From Prevotella vespertina (GTDB lineage: Bacteria; Bacteroidota; Bacteroidia; Bacteroidales; Bacteroidaceae), in contig NZ_VVIQ01000005.1 of NCBI RefSeq assembly GCF_009728485.1, positions 1-64,000 on the forward strand: 64,000 nt of DNA, in the 5' to 3' direction. The notes beneath the pieces were generated by a model. The model was given only the letters and a program-made list of their open reading frames with translations. It searched no databases and was not told where the DNA came from. Positions 24,854 through 33,905 of this stretch are shown one piece after another. The stretch's first letter is position 1; every line of letters begins with the position of its first letter. The translations under genes and the position numbers were made by a program.

Positions 24854-25207
24854 TTATTTTGACATTAAAAGGCTTCCTAAGAATCTTACTAATGGTCGTT
24901 CGATTAAACGATGACGTAATAAGATAAAGAAAATGAGTAGTACTAAATAGAAAGCACCAACGGCTAGGAAAGCCAGGATAAGCGAACCCATCAATGTTTG
25001 CAACACATAAGCTGCTGCAAAAGAAAAATAAACCAATGAGATGAGAAGAGTTACGCTAAAAACTGTAAATATAGTAATTACAGTCAATAACCGCACAATC
25101 TTCTCAATCACATCGAGCTTCAGATATTCTGATTGAAGCCCGATGTAATGCTTTAACGCCTCAACGAGTTGCGCTATTGTTTCAATGTTGTTATCGTTAG
25201 AAAACAT
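24854..25207 (-). CDS. phage-holin-like (superfamily III) membrane protein
   Basis: 117 residues with two long hydrophobic segments (about 43-70 and 75-100) and an N-terminal amphipathic helix (IETIAQLVEALKHYIGLQSEYLKLDVIEK). This matches the Phage_holin_3_6 family, which in non-phage settings is a chromosomal inner-membrane protein of unknown or stress-linked function. No phage genes are nearby. It is the middle gene of the operon, 9 nt after YtxH. Confidence 0.75.
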   Translation of the reverse strand: MFSNDNNIETIAQLVEALKHYIGLQSEYLKLDVIEKIVRLLTVITIFTVFSVTLLISLVYFSFAAAYVLQTLMGSLILAFLAVGAFYLVLLIFFILLRHRLIERPLVRFLGSLLMSK

Positions 25208-25216
25208 TTCAACAAA

Positions 25217-25432
25217 TTAGATAGTCTCTGCTGCTGCGTCCTTGATGTCCTCTACAAATTCATCAGCCTCTTTACGGCTAAGTTTAAGATCGTGCTTCTT
25301 GCAGAAGTCGTCAACAGCATCAGCAATCTTTGTTCGTGTGTCTGTTCCCTTTTCTGGAGCCAACAAAAGTCCAAGTGCTGCACCTGTAATACTACCGCAG
25401 AGGAATGCTCCAATGTAACCTAATGTCTTCAT
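25217..25432 (-). CDS. YtxH-domain protein
   Basis: 71 residues. It has the glycine-rich hydrophobic N-terminus typical of YtxH (GAFLCGSITGAALGLLLAPEKG), followed by a charged helix (TRTKIADAVDDFC). YtxH proteins are small membrane-associated proteins induced under stress in several bacteria; the precise role is unknown. First gene of a three-gene operon with its own consensus promoter at 25478-25508. Confidence 0.85.
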   Translation of the reverse strand: MKTLGYIGAFLCGSITGAALGLLLAPEKGTDTRTKIADAVDDFCKKHDLKLSRKEADEFVEDIKDAAAETI

Positions 25433-25477
25433 AATCTCTTACTTTAAAATGTTAGTTAAACATAATTTATTCATTGG

Positions 25478-25508
25478 CAAATATAGTCAAAGTTTCGCGT
25501 ACTGACAA
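25478..25508 (-). promoter_or_regulatory. promoter of the YtxH operon
   Basis: On the minus strand TTG, 20 bp, TATATTTG, 45 nt before the ATG. Confidence 0.6.
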
Positions 25509-25655
25509 TATAATGGCTTGTATTTTGTGTTAAAAATATTGCAAATACCTTATTTAACAAACTTTAGTTACGTTATTTTTTAACTTCTGCAGCTTATTTC
25601 GTAACTTCGCACGATAAAAGAATAAAAAGTATAACCAATAAATAACTAACGGATT

Positions 25656-26153
25656 ATGAAAAAAATGATGGTTTTGGGTGCTGCAATGTGTGTGGCATTG
25701 TCATTCACTGGTTGTAAGTCTAGTGAGAGTGCATACAAGAAGGCTTATGAAAAGGCAAAAGCCCAAGAGCAGACATCTACAGATAATGATGATAGCAATA
25801 AGCAGGAAGCTCCTGTTGTTGCTCCTGTTGAGACTGTGCAGCAGCCTGTAAATCAAGCTCCAGTTGTCGACAACTATGACAATGAGCCTGTTCGTCGTGA
25901 GAATGTTTCAGTTGTGAATGGTGCTGGCTTGAAGGCTTATAGCGTTGTTGTTGGTTCTTTCGGTGTAAAGGCTAATGCAGAAGGTTTGCAGCAACGTTTG
26001 CAGAATGCAGGTTACTCAGCACAGGTAGCTTTCAATTCTGGTAATAATATGTATCGTGTTGTCGCTGCTACATTTGACAGTAAAGCTGCTGCAGTACAAA
26101 GCCGTAATCAGCTTCGTGCAACTTATGCTGATGCTTGGTTGCTCGCAAAGTAA
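25656..26153 (+). CDS. SPOR-domain lipoprotein
   Basis: 165 residues. Lipoprotein signal with Cys20 (MKKMMVLGAAMCVALSFTGC), a Gln/Glu/Pro/Val-rich linker (about 38-85) and a C-terminal SPOR domain (about 92-165): YSVVVGSFGVKANAEGLQQRL, then MYRVVAATFDSKAAAVQSRNQL. SPOR domains bind denuded peptidoglycan at division sites, so an envelope/septum role is likely. Its stop abuts the ruvX ATG with no gap, so the two are cotranscribed. A near-consensus TAACTTCG box lies at 25602-25609. Confidence 0.9.
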   Translation: MKKMMVLGAAMCVALSFTGCKSSESAYKKAYEKAKAQEQTSTDNDDSNKQEAPVVAPVETVQQPVNQAPVVDNYDNEPVRRENVSVVNGAGLKAYSVVVGSFGVKANAEGLQQRLQNAGYSAQVAFNSGNNMYRVVAATFDSKAAAVQSRNQLRATYADAWLLAK

Positions 26154-26573
26154 ATGGGTAGGATTCTAGCAATAGACTACGGAAAGAAACGTACAGGATT
26201 GGCAGTCACTGACCCATTGCGTATTATTGCAAATGGGTTAGCGACTATCCCCACATCCGATATTTTTGATTACTTGACACAATATGTTGCCAAGGAATCA
26301 GTAGATCAATTGGTAATAGGTAAGCCTATTCAGCCGAATGGTCAACCTAGTGAGAATCTAGCTCGTGTAGAAAACTTCGTTAATCGTTGGCGTAAACTAC
26401 ATCCAGAGATGCCTATCGATTATTATGATGAGCGATTTACCTCTGTGATAGCGCATCAAGCGATGATTGCTGGTGGTGTGAAGAAAAAGACACGTCGTGA
26501 GGACAAAGGGCTTGTTGACGAGATTTCTGCAACAATTATTCTTCAGGATTACATGAGGTCTAAAGGGCTTTAG
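26154..26573 (+). CDS. ruvX: YqgF/RuvX family pre-16S rRNA nuclease
   Basis: 139 residues with the RNase H-like fold of YqgF: catalytic Asp in LAIDYGKKRTGLAVTD, VIGKPIQPNGQ in the middle, YYDERFTS, and DEISATIILQDY near the end. The family was first named Holliday junction resolvase-like; in E. coli it matures the 16S rRNA 5' end. It starts directly after the SPOR gene stop and is followed by def after 77 nt. Confidence 0.93.
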   Translation: MGRILAIDYGKKRTGLAVTDPLRIIANGLATIPTSDIFDYLTQYVAKESVDQLVIGKPIQPNGQPSENLARVENFVNRWRKLHPEMPIDYYDERFTSVIAHQAMIAGGVKKKTRREDKGLVDEISATIILQDYMRSKGL

Positions 26574-26591
26574 TCGATGAGTGTGCTTTGT

Positions 26592-26608
26592 TTAATCGAC
26601 TCGATTAA
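26592..26608. promoter_or_regulatory. 17-bp perfect palindrome upstream of def
   Basis: TTAATCGA-C-TCGATTAA, 43 nt before def. Possible operator or small hairpin. Confidence 0.3.
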
Positions 26609-26650
26609 TGCAATAAGACCTAAAACCCAATAATTAATTAAAGAAGTAAT

Positions 26651-27211
26651 ATGGTATTACCTGTTTACACATATGGTCAGCCTGTGTTGCGCAAAGTAGC
26701 AGAGGATATTCCTCTTGACTATCCTGATTTGCAGCAGCTGATACAAAATATGTTTGAGACCAATACTGCCAGTGATGGTGTAGGGTTGGCTGCTCCACAG
26801 ATAGGAAAGTCTATTCGTGTGGTAGTTATTGATTTGGATGTTCTTTCAGATACATTCCCTGAGTATAAAGGTTTTCGTCATGCTTTCATCAACGGACATA
26901 TCTTAGAGTTCGATGATTCAGAGACTGAAACTTTAGAAGAAGGATGTTTATCATTGCCAGGTATTCATGAGTCTGTGACACGTGCCAAGCGCATCTATGT
27001 GAAGTATGTTGATGAGAACCTTGTTGAACATGAAGAATGGATTGAAGGCTACCTTGCCCGCGTTATTCAGCATGAGTTCGATCATCTTGATGGCAAAGTC
27101 TTTACTGATCATCTCTCACCCTTCCGAAAGCAGATGATAAATAGTAAGTTGAAAGCCCTTTTGCAAGGAAAGGTGCGTTGTAACTATCGTGTGAAGCCTC
27201 CACGTAAGTAG
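26651..27211 (+). CDS. def: peptide deformylase
   Basis: 186 residues; removes the formyl group from nascent N-terminal Met. All three signatures are present: GVGLAAPQIG (about 43-52), EGCLSLPG with the metal Cys (about 97-104), and QHEFDHLDG with the two metal His and catalytic Glu (about 139-147). It is followed by a TPR gene after 6 nt and then thrS; ruvX-def-TPR-thrS is, to my knowledge, a common order in Bacteroidota. Confidence 0.97.
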   Translation: MVLPVYTYGQPVLRKVAEDIPLDYPDLQQLIQNMFETNTASDGVGLAAPQIGKSIRVVVIDLDVLSDTFPEYKGFRHAFINGHILEFDDSETETLEEGCLSLPGIHESVTRAKRIYVKYVDENLVEHEEWIEGYLARVIQHEFDHLDGKVFTDHLSPFRKQMINSKLKALLQGKVRCNYRVKPPRK

Positions 27212-27217
27212 AGTGAT

Positions 27218-27859
27218 ATGTTGCGTGGTATCGTAGTATCCTTGCTCTGTCTCTTGACATTGCCAGCAGCAGCCCAGTATAACATCAATAAGATGATGGA
27301 AGAGGGGAGGCGAACGCTAGATCAAGGATATTACGTTACTTCCATGCAAATATTCTCTCGTATTGTTGGTTTAAAGCCAAACCTTTATGAAGCATGGTAT
27401 CTTATGGCTTTATCCAAGTATCATCTAGAAGATTATAAAGGTGCCGATAGCGATTGTCGGCGTGCCTTAGAGCTACAACCTTATATAGCTGATATCTATG
27501 AACTTTATGGAATGACTAATATTCGTGAAGAACGTTACGATAGTGCTATTGTTGCTTATACTCATGCGATAGATATTTCGCCTGACAATCGTGATTATTG
27601 GTTTAATCGAGCTTATTGTTTGTATAGGGTAGGAGACAAGCAAACAGCGCTTACCCAATTAGATTATATGCTAAAGCGGTGGAAAGACTTTAGTGCAGCT
27701 CAACAACTCCGAGCTGATATCAAAGCAGGACGACAGCCAAAGCAATGCCCTTCTAAGCCGATTCAGTTCGATATCAATCATCTTCGACCGTTAAATAAGA
27801 GCCCTTGGTTAATGAAACAAGTAACAGATGGTGAGAATAAGCAAAGCAAACTCCCATAA
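27218..27859 (+). CDS. secreted TPR protein
   Basis: 213 residues: signal peptide (MLRGIVVSLLCLLTLPAAAQ) then about four TPR motifs (from NKMMEEGRRTLDQGYY through DYWFNRAYCLYRVGDKQTA), ending in a Pro/Lys-rich tail. The mature protein should be periplasmic and act as a protein-binding scaffold. It follows def by 6 nt. I recall longer homologues in Bacteroides. After the stop, the -1 frame stays protein-like for about 20 codons (TIPRLIDYTPNLEVSIAY) and again beyond the next stop, so the gene may be shortened by a frameshift. Confidence 0.8.
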   Translation: MLRGIVVSLLCLLTLPAAAQYNINKMMEEGRRTLDQGYYVTSMQIFSRIVGLKPNLYEAWYLMALSKYHLEDYKGADSDCRRALELQPYIADIYELYGMTNIREERYDSAIVAYTHAIDISPDNRDYWFNRAYCLYRVGDKQTALTQLDYMLKRWKDFSAAQQLRADIKAGRQPKQCPSKPIQFDINHLRPLNKSPWLMKQVTDGENKQSKLP

Positions 27860-28003
27860 CCATTCCTCGTCTGATTGATTATACACCTAATCTTGAAGTC
27901 AGCATTGCTTATTAAGTGCGAATTGATAGCACTTGGCGAATCTCTATTACTAATTGGTTTGTTGAAAATCACATTTATATTCCTCATTCTCATAATAAAG
28001 TGT

Positions 28004-28011
28004 TACCTTTG
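28004..28011 (+). promoter_or_regulatory. -7 box before thrS
   Basis: TACCTTTG, 33 nt before the thrS ATG; the -33 is not clear. Confidence 0.35.
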
Positions 28012-28044
28012 CCGCAACTTTGATTTATAAAACTAATTTGTAGT

Positions 28045-29994
28045 ATGGTTAAAATCACTTTCCCAGATGGTTCCGTTCGTGAGTACGAACAGGGCGTAAC
28101 TGGTTATCAAATCGCCGAGAGCATTTCGCCGGCTCTCGCCCGTGACGTTGTATCTTGCGGTGTAAATGGCGAAACAGTAGAGCTCAATCGTCCTATCAAT
28201 GAGGATGCAACGATTGCTCTTTATAAGTTTGATGATGAGGAAGGTAAGCACACCTTCTGGCACACTTCTGCCCACCTTCTTGCAGAAGCATTACAGGAAC
28301 TTTATCCAGGTATACAGTTTGGTTTCGGTCCTGCTGTTGAAAATGGCTTCTTCTATGATGTAATGCCACCAAAGGGTCAGGCTATCTCTGAGAACGATTT
28401 CCCAAAGATTGAAGAGAAGATGCGTGAACTTGCTAAGAAGAACGAGCAAGTTGTGCGTCATGATATATCTAAAGCAGATGCCGTTAAGGAGTTTACTGCT
28501 GATGGACAAGAGTATAAGGTAGAGCATATTGAGCAAGATCTCGAGGATGGAACCATCTCAACATATACACAAGGTAGTTTCACTGACCTTTGTCGTGGTC
28601 CGCACCTTGTATCAACAGGTGCTATCAAGGCTATCAAGATTACCAGCGTTGCCGGTGCTTTCTGGCGTGGCGATGCGAAGCGTGAGCAGATGACACGTAT
28701 CTATGGTATCTCTTTCCCAAAGAAAAAGATGCTTGATGAATATCTCGTTATGCTCGAAGAGGCTAAGAAACGTGACCACCGCAAGATTGGAAAAGAGATG
28801 GAACTCTTCATGTTCTCTGATCGTGTAGGTAAGGGTTTACCTATTTGGTTACCAAAGGGTACGCAACTTCGTCTACGTTTGCAAGAGTTATTGCGCCGTC
28901 TTCTCCGTCCTTACAACTATCAGGAGGTTATCACTCCAGGTATCGGTGGTAAGAACCTTTATGTAACTTCTGGGCACTATGCCCACTATGGCAAGGATGC
29001 TTTCCAGCCAATTCATACACCAGAGGAGGATGAAGAGTACATGCTTAAGCCAATGAACTGCCCTCACCACTGTGAGGTTTATGCTTACAAGCCACGTTCT
29101 TATAAAGATCTTCCATTGCGTATTGCTGAGTTCGGAACGGTATTCCGCTATGAAAAGAGCGGTGAGTTGCATGGATTGACCCGTGTTCGCACGTTTACGC
29201 AGGATGATGCGCATATCTTCGTTCGCCCAGATCAGGTAAAAGCAGAGTTCGAAACCAATATCGATATTATCCTAAAAGTATTCGCAACCTTTGGATTCGA
29301 CAATTACGAGGCACAGATTTCACTCCGCGACCCTAACGATAAAGAGAAATACATCGGTTCTGATGAGGTATGGGAAGAGAGCGAAGCCGCTATTAAGGCA
29401 GCTTGCGAAGAGAAAGGTCTCAAGGCGCGTGTAGAACTTGGAGAGGCGGCTTTCTATGGTCCTAAGCTCGATTTCATGGTAAAGGATGCCATCGGTCGTC
29501 GTTGGCAGTTGGGAACTATCCAGGTAGACTATAATCTTCCTAATCGTTTCAAACTCGAATATACAGCGGAAGATAATACAAAGAAGACTCCTGTGATGAT
29601 TCATCGTGCACCATTTGGCTCACTCGAACGCTTCACAGCTGTGCTCATTGAGCACACAGCAGGGCACTTCCCACTTTGGTTGACACCTGATCAGGTGGCA
29701 ATTCTTCCAATCTCTGAGAAGTATAATGACTACGCTCGTAAGGTAAAGGCTTATTTTGATGCTCACGATGTCCGTTCAATCATGGACGATCGCAATGAGA
29801 AGATTGGTCGCAAGATTCGTGATAACGAGCTAAAGCGTGTACCTTACATGGTCATTGTTGGTGAGAAAGAGGCAGCCGAAGGCTTAGTTTCTATGCGTCA
29901 GCAAGGTGGTGGCGAGCAAGCTACCATGACAATGGAAGAATTTGCTAAGCGCATTAACGATGAAGTTGCGGAACAGCTCAAGACATTGGATTAA
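28045..29994 (+). CDS. thrS: threonine-tRNA ligase
   Basis: 649 residues. Order of domains: TGS (1-62), the editing/SAD domain with [11 protein letters not shown] (HxxxH, about 73-83), the class II catalytic core with [14 protein letters not shown] and motif 3 APFGSLERF, then the anticodon-binding domain (about 545-645). It charges tRNA-Thr and clears mischarged Ser. infC-rpmI-rplT, which often follow thrS in bacteria, are not found here; instead a strong terminator and a repeat array follow. Confidence 0.98.
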   Translation: MVKITFPDGSVREYEQGVTGYQIAESISPALARDVVSCGVNGETVELNRPINEDATIALYKFDDEEGKHTFWHTSAHLLAEALQELYPGIQFGFGPAVENGFFYDVMPPKGQAISENDFPKIEEKMRELAKKNEQVVRHDISKADAVKEFTADGQEYKVEHIEQDLEDGTISTYTQGSFTDLCRGPHLVSTGAIKAIKITSVAGAFWRGDAKREQMTRIYGISFPKKKMLDEYLVMLEEAKKRDHRKIGKEMELFMFSDRVGKGLPIWLPKGTQLRLRLQELLRRLLRPYNYQEVITPGIGGKNLYVTSGHYAHYGKDAFQPIHTPEEDEEYMLKPMNCPHHCEVYAYKPRSYKDLPLRIAEFGTVFRYEKSGELHGLTRVRTFTQDDAHIFVRPDQVKAEFETNIDIILKVFATFGFDNYEAQISLRDPNDKEKYIGSDEVWEESEAAIKAACEEKGLKARVELGEAAFYGPKLDFMVKDAIGRRWQLGTIQVDYNLPNRFKLEYTAEDNTKKTPVMIHRAPFGSLERFTAVLIEHTAGHFPLWLTPDQVAILPISEKYNDYARKVKAYFDAHDVRSIMDDRNEKIGRKIRDNELKRVPYMVIVGEKEAAEGLVSMRQQGGGEQATMTMEEFAKRINDEVAEQLKTLD

Positions 29995-30048
29995 TCAAAA
30001 GCAACGATTCAAACCCATTATCAACCGATAATGAGGGGATAAATAAGG

Positions 30049-30086
30049 AAGGAGGATATACCATTTGAGGTATATCCTCCTTTTTT
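30049..30086 (+). terminator. terminator of thrS
   Basis: Perfect 14-bp stem (AAGGAGGATATACC and complement), 6-nt loop, then a T-tract. Confidence 0.9.
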
Positions 30087-30181
30087 GTTTAGGTAATAGA
30101 AGCAATGTGTTGTTCAGAAAACTATTTACAAAACATTATCTGAATATAGGTTCATTCTAGAAGTCATAATACTAATTTAAG

Positions 30182-30357
30182 TACGAAATATTGGTCTTTT
30201 ATAAAACGTACCTCCGTTTTTAGTGAAACGTACCTCCGTTTTTGATGAAACGTACCTCCGTTTTTGGTAAAAAGTACTATCGTTTTTAGTAAAATGTAGC
30301 TTCGTTTTTAGCAAAAAGTAATATGATTTTGGGTAAAATCAGCCTACTTTTTACATA
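30182..30357. repeat. array B of exact 22-bp period repeats
   Basis: Units start at 30204, 30226, 30248, 30270, 30292, 30314 and 30336. The first three are near identical (AAACGTACCTCCGTTTTTnnTn), the next keep AAA..GTA...CGTTTTT. No spacers. The rest of the 620-bp gap 29995-30618 contains only two terminators and AT-rich DNA. Confidence 0.85.
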
Positions 30358-30532
30358 TTTTGCTATATCATTTCACTTAAAACGATTGGATGTTTTTATA
30401 AATATCTAATAATCAGATAATTATAAATGTATTACGATTTTTCTCTCTAATTCCTGTATTTATGACCAAAGTCCAATGCGCTTCAGAAAAACGCAATTAT
30501 AAATCCTAAATTTAGCAGTATTTTATTACAAA

Positions 30533-30566
30533 AAAAGGATATGCTTTTCTTGTGACATATCCTTTT
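30533..30566 (-). terminator. terminator of the YhcC-like gene
   Basis: 11-bp stem AAAAGGATATG/CATATCCTTTT with 12-nt loop; T-tract on the minus side. Confidence 0.75.
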
Positions 30567-30618
30567 ATCTTAGAAGTTTATGAGTGTTGTTTTTGCTAAA
30601 TTCTAATAGCGAATAAGT

Positions 30619-31524
30619 TTAAATCTTCTTCTTTTTCGTGCAATGCTCCTTCATGTAATTGTTGAGACGATGGGTAAATTCGTAATTTTTTAGTCCCCAT
30701 TTTGGTGCGATGAGTAGTTCTGGCGGGCTCTGACTAACGAATCGTTCGAGGATAAGGTCGGCTCTTAATCGACTAATGTATTCGGCTATCAGATGAATAT
30801 ATTCGTCCACGCTGTAAAGATGGAACGGATGTTCCTCATACATTTTAGCTAACTTTGTACCACGAATAATCTGCATTTGATGGATTTTCAAGGTTGTAAG
30901 AGGGAGAGAAGACATGATGGGTGCCTGTCGGAGACTCTCGTTTTCATCCTCACCGGGTAATCCGAGTATGATATGTGCACCTACACGAATGCCACGACTA
31001 GCTGTGCGTTCTATTGCTTGCTTAGCACAATCGAAGTCATGCCCACGATTGATGAGGCGTAAGGTAGCATCGTTACAGGTCTCAACACCATATTCAACGA
31101 TAAGGAAGGTGCGCTGATTCAACTCTTCAAAGTAATCGAGCAGGTCGTCATTAATACAATCCGGACGAGTTCCGATGACTAATCCGACAACATCCTCCAC
31201 TGCTAATGCCTCCTCATAAAGAGCCTTCAAATGCGAATTGGTGCCATAAGTATTCGTGTAAGCCTGAAAGTATGCGAGATATTTCATATCAGGATACTTG
31301 CGAGCGAAGAATCTTTTGCCATCTTCCAACTGTTCGGTTACGCTCTTTTGCTTATCGCAATACGTAGGATTGAACGTCTGATTATTGCAATAGATACAGC
31401 CACCTCGCCCTACACGTCCGTCTCGATTAGGACATGTGAAGCCAGCATTGATAGAAATCTTCTGAACCTTAAAAGGGAATTGTTCGCGAAGCCAGTTCCC
31501 AAAGTCACGATAATATTGTTCCAT
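30619..31524 (-). CDS. TIGR01212-type radical SAM protein (YhcC-like)
   Basis: 301 residues. The odd cluster motif CPNRDGRVGRGGCIYC (C-x11-C-x2-C, about residues 30-45) is the hallmark of the YhcC/TIGR01212 group, supported by YFQAYTNTYG and HIILGLPGEDENE. It belongs with the Elp3-like branch of radical SAM enzymes; the substrate is not established to my knowledge. It is divergent from the DPP IV gene. A TACATTTG box on the minus strand (31533-31540) ends 8 nt before the ATG. Confidence 0.9.
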   Translation of the reverse strand: MEQYYRDFGNWLREQFPFKVQKISINAGFTCPNRDGRVGRGGCIYCNNQTFNPTYCDKQKSVTEQLEDGKRFFARKYPDMKYLAYFQAYTNTYGTNSHLKALYEEALAVEDVVGLVIGTRPDCINDDLLDYFEELNQRTFLIVEYGVETCNDATLRLINRGHDFDCAKQAIERTASRGIRVGAHIILGLPGEDENESLRQAPIMSSLPLTTLKIHQMQIIRGTKLAKMYEEHPFHLYSVDEYIHLIAEYISRLRADLILERFVSQSPPELLIAPKWGLKNYEFTHRLNNYMKEHCTKKKKI

Positions 31525-31529
31525 TCTTG

Positions 31530-31560
31530 TTGCAAATGTACAGAATATTTTATACTTTTG
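31530..31560 (+). promoter_or_regulatory. divergent promoters between the YhcC-like gene and DPP IV
   Basis: Plus strand: TTG (31530-31532), 20 bp, TACTTTTG (31553-31560) for DPP IV. Minus strand: TACATTTG (31540-31533) for the YhcC-like gene. The two overlap, so their use may be mutually exclusive. Confidence 0.6.
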
Positions 31561-31580
31561 CGATGTTTAAACTTGATTTT

Positions 31581-33770
31581 ATGAAAAGAATAATCCTTAT
31601 GTGTGCTACTATCTTGACTGCACTCCAATTAATGGCTGGTGAACCTATATCTATACGTGATATCACAGCTGGTGTTTTTGCTGCAAAGCGTATATCAGGT
31701 GTTAACTCTTTAAAGGGAACATCGGAGTATGCTCGCATCTCGGAGGATGGTCGACAGGTTGTGAAATACTCCTTTGTGACGGGAAAGCCGACGGGAGTTA
31801 TCTTTGATTTGGCTAATGCCCAGGGGGAAAATCTCAAATCGTTTGATGATTATCAGGTGTCGGCAGATGGAAATAGATTGTTATTGCAAACCAATACACA
31901 TCGTATTTATCGTCGTTCTTTCACGGCTGATTTCTATCTTTATGACGTGAAGACAAAGCAGTTGAAGCGTCTGTCAAAGGAAGGTGCCGAGCAGATTCCA
32001 ACCTTTTCTCCTGATGGAACAAAGATCGCCTTTGTTCATAAGAACAATATCTATATTACGGATGGCGATAAAGAGACGCAGGTAACAACTGATGGCGAGT
32101 TTAATAAAGTCATTAACGGTTTGTCAGATTGGGTAAATGAAGAGGAATTTGGATTTAATAATGCGTTGGCGTGGGGTGCTGATAGTAAGACTTTGAGTTG
32201 GATTCGATATGATGAAAGCAAGGTAAAGATTTATTCTTTGCAGCTATTCCGTGGCTCTCATCCTCAACTTGATGCTTATAGTGTTTATCCTGGAGAATAC
32301 AGTTATAAATATCCGAAGGCAGGCGAAGACAATTCAAAAGTGTCAGTTTGGTCATATTCTTTGGAGGGTGCTTCTGTACGTCAAATCAATTTACCTTTAG
32401 CGGCTGATGGATATATTCCACGCATAAAGACAACAACCGATCCTAATCGTGTGGTTATCTATACGATGAATCGTCATCAAGATGAATTGAATCTCTATGC
32501 GGCGAATCCGCATACGGGACTTTGCTCATTACTGATAAAGGAACATATTTCAAAGTATGTTCAGGAGGCAGCGATGGAAGGTATCTCTATCATGAAAGAT
32601 TACATCCTTTTTCCTTCTGATCGTGATGGTTTTATGCACTTATACCTTTATAATAAGGACGGAAAACTCTTGCGTCAGATTGATAAGGGCAATTATGATG
32701 TGACAACAATCTATGGATATGATGAGAAAACAGGCAATACTTATTTCCAAGCAGCGGCTCGGAAACCCATGCAGCGTGAAGTGTATGTTGTAAATAAGAG
32801 TGGAAAGATGACCTGTTTGTCGGCTCATGAAGGTTGGAATGCAGCTTCATTCTCTGGCGATTATAAATACTTTTTGAATACATGGAGCGATAGTAATCAT
32901 CCATTTGTTTATACCATTTATGATAATCGAGGGAAAGAAGTGCGTGAGGTGCTTAATAATAAGGAGTTAGAAGAGAAGCTTCTGAAGTATAATAATGCGG
33001 GCGTTGAGTTCTTTTCGTTTACTACATCCGAGGGAGTTAAGCTCAATGGATGGATGATTAAGCCGTCTGATTTCGATGCAAATAAGAAGTATCCTGTTAT
33101 CATGCACCAATATAGTGGACCAGGAAGTCAGCAGGTTGTGGATAATTGGAATGTTGGTTCTATGGGGAATGGTGGTATGTTTGATTACTATTTAGCCCAG
33201 AAAGGATATATCGTTGTTACAGTAGATGGTAGAGGAACAGGTGCTCGTGGTGCTGATTTTGAGAAGAGTATTTATATGCGGTTAGGCGATTTAGAGTCAA
33301 AAGATCAGGTAGAAACAGCGTTATGGTTAGGTAAGCAAAGTTACGTGGATGCCTCTCGCATAGGAATTTGGGGTTGGAGCTTTGGAGGCTTTAATACCTT
33401 AATGAGCATGAGTGAGGGTAGAGGTGTCTTTAAAGCAGGTGTGGCGATAGCTCCTCCAACCGATTGGCGCTTCTATGATACTATTTACACGGAGCGTTAT
33501 ATGCGTACACCACAAGAGAATGCAGCGGGCTACGCTATTAATCCTATCAATCGTGTAAATCAGATGCAAGGTAAGTTACTTATCTGTCATGGTATGGCTG
33601 ACGATAATGTTCATCCACAAAACACCTTTGAGTATTCTGAAGCTCTCGTGCAGGCTGATAAGGATTTCCGTGAGCTCTTCTATACGAATCGCAACCATTC
33701 TATATATGGTGGCAATACCCGCAACCACCTCTTGCGCCAAGTTGCCGATTGGTTCATGGAGAATCTTTAG
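31581..33770 (+). CDS. dipeptidyl peptidase IV (S9B)
   Basis: 729 residues from the ATG at 31581, which starts a signal peptide (MKRIILMCATILTALQLMAG) and lies 20 nt after the promoter box; earlier in-frame starts lie within the promoter. An N-terminal beta-propeller (about 40-460) is followed by an alpha/beta hydrolase domain with Ser in GWSFGG, Asp in MADDNVHPQN and His in NRNHSIYGG. It removes X-Pro dipeptides from peptides in the periplasm, fitting a proteolytic, amino-acid-using oral anaerobe. Monocistronic. Confidence 0.95.
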   Translation: MKRIILMCATILTALQLMAGEPISIRDITAGVFAAKRISGVNSLKGTSEYARISEDGRQVVKYSFVTGKPTGVIFDLANAQGENLKSFDDYQVSADGNRLLLQTNTHRIYRRSFTADFYLYDVKTKQLKRLSKEGAEQIPTFSPDGTKIAFVHKNNIYITDGDKETQVTTDGEFNKVINGLSDWVNEEEFGFNNALAWGADSKTLSWIRYDESKVKIYSLQLFRGSHPQLDAYSVYPGEYSYKYPKAGEDNSKVSVWSYSLEGASVRQINLPLAADGYIPRIKTTTDPNRVVIYTMNRHQDELNLYAANPHTGLCSLLIKEHISKYVQEAAMEGISIMKDYILFPSDRDGFMHLYLYNKDGKLLRQIDKGNYDVTTIYGYDEKTGNTYFQAAARKPMQREVYVVNKSGKMTCLSAHEGWNAASFSGDYKYFLNTWSDSNHPFVYTIYDNRGKEVREVLNNKELEEKLLKYNNAGVEFFSFTTSEGVKLNGWMIKPSDFDANKKYPVIMHQYSGPGSQQVVDNWNVGSMGNGGMFDYYLAQKGYIVVTVDGRGTGARGADFEKSIYMRLGDLESKDQVETALWLGKQSYVDASRIGIWGWSFGGFNTLMSMSEGRGVFKAGVAIAPPTDWRFYDTIYTERYMRTPQENAAGYAINPINRVNQMQGKLLICHGMADDNVHPQNTFEYSEALVQADKDFRELFYTNRNHSIYGGNTRNHLLRQVADWFMENL

Positions 33771-33848
33771 TGTTATGTAGCCTTGTTTCTATTCTAATAT
33801 TGGGAAAAGGATAGAAGGATAATAAGAGATAAAGAACGTTTATAAAGA

Positions 33849-33888
33849 ATTACCCCCAGAAAACTGATAAAAGTTTTCTGGGGGTAAT
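33849..33888. terminator. bidirectional hairpin between convergent genes
   Basis: Perfect 17-bp stem (ATTACCCCCAGAAAACT and complement), 6-nt loop, between DPP IV and the PqqD-like gene. Confidence 0.75.
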
Positions 33889-33905
33889 CTGTTAAGGATA
33901 AGATT

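Noticed and set aside
24854-25207. Prophage holin
   Set aside because: Belongs to a chromosomal YtxH operon; no endolysin, terminase or other phage gene nearby.
30182-30357. CRISPR array
   Set aside because: Period 22 bp is too short, there are no unique spacers between conserved repeats, units drift gradually, and no cas genes are present.
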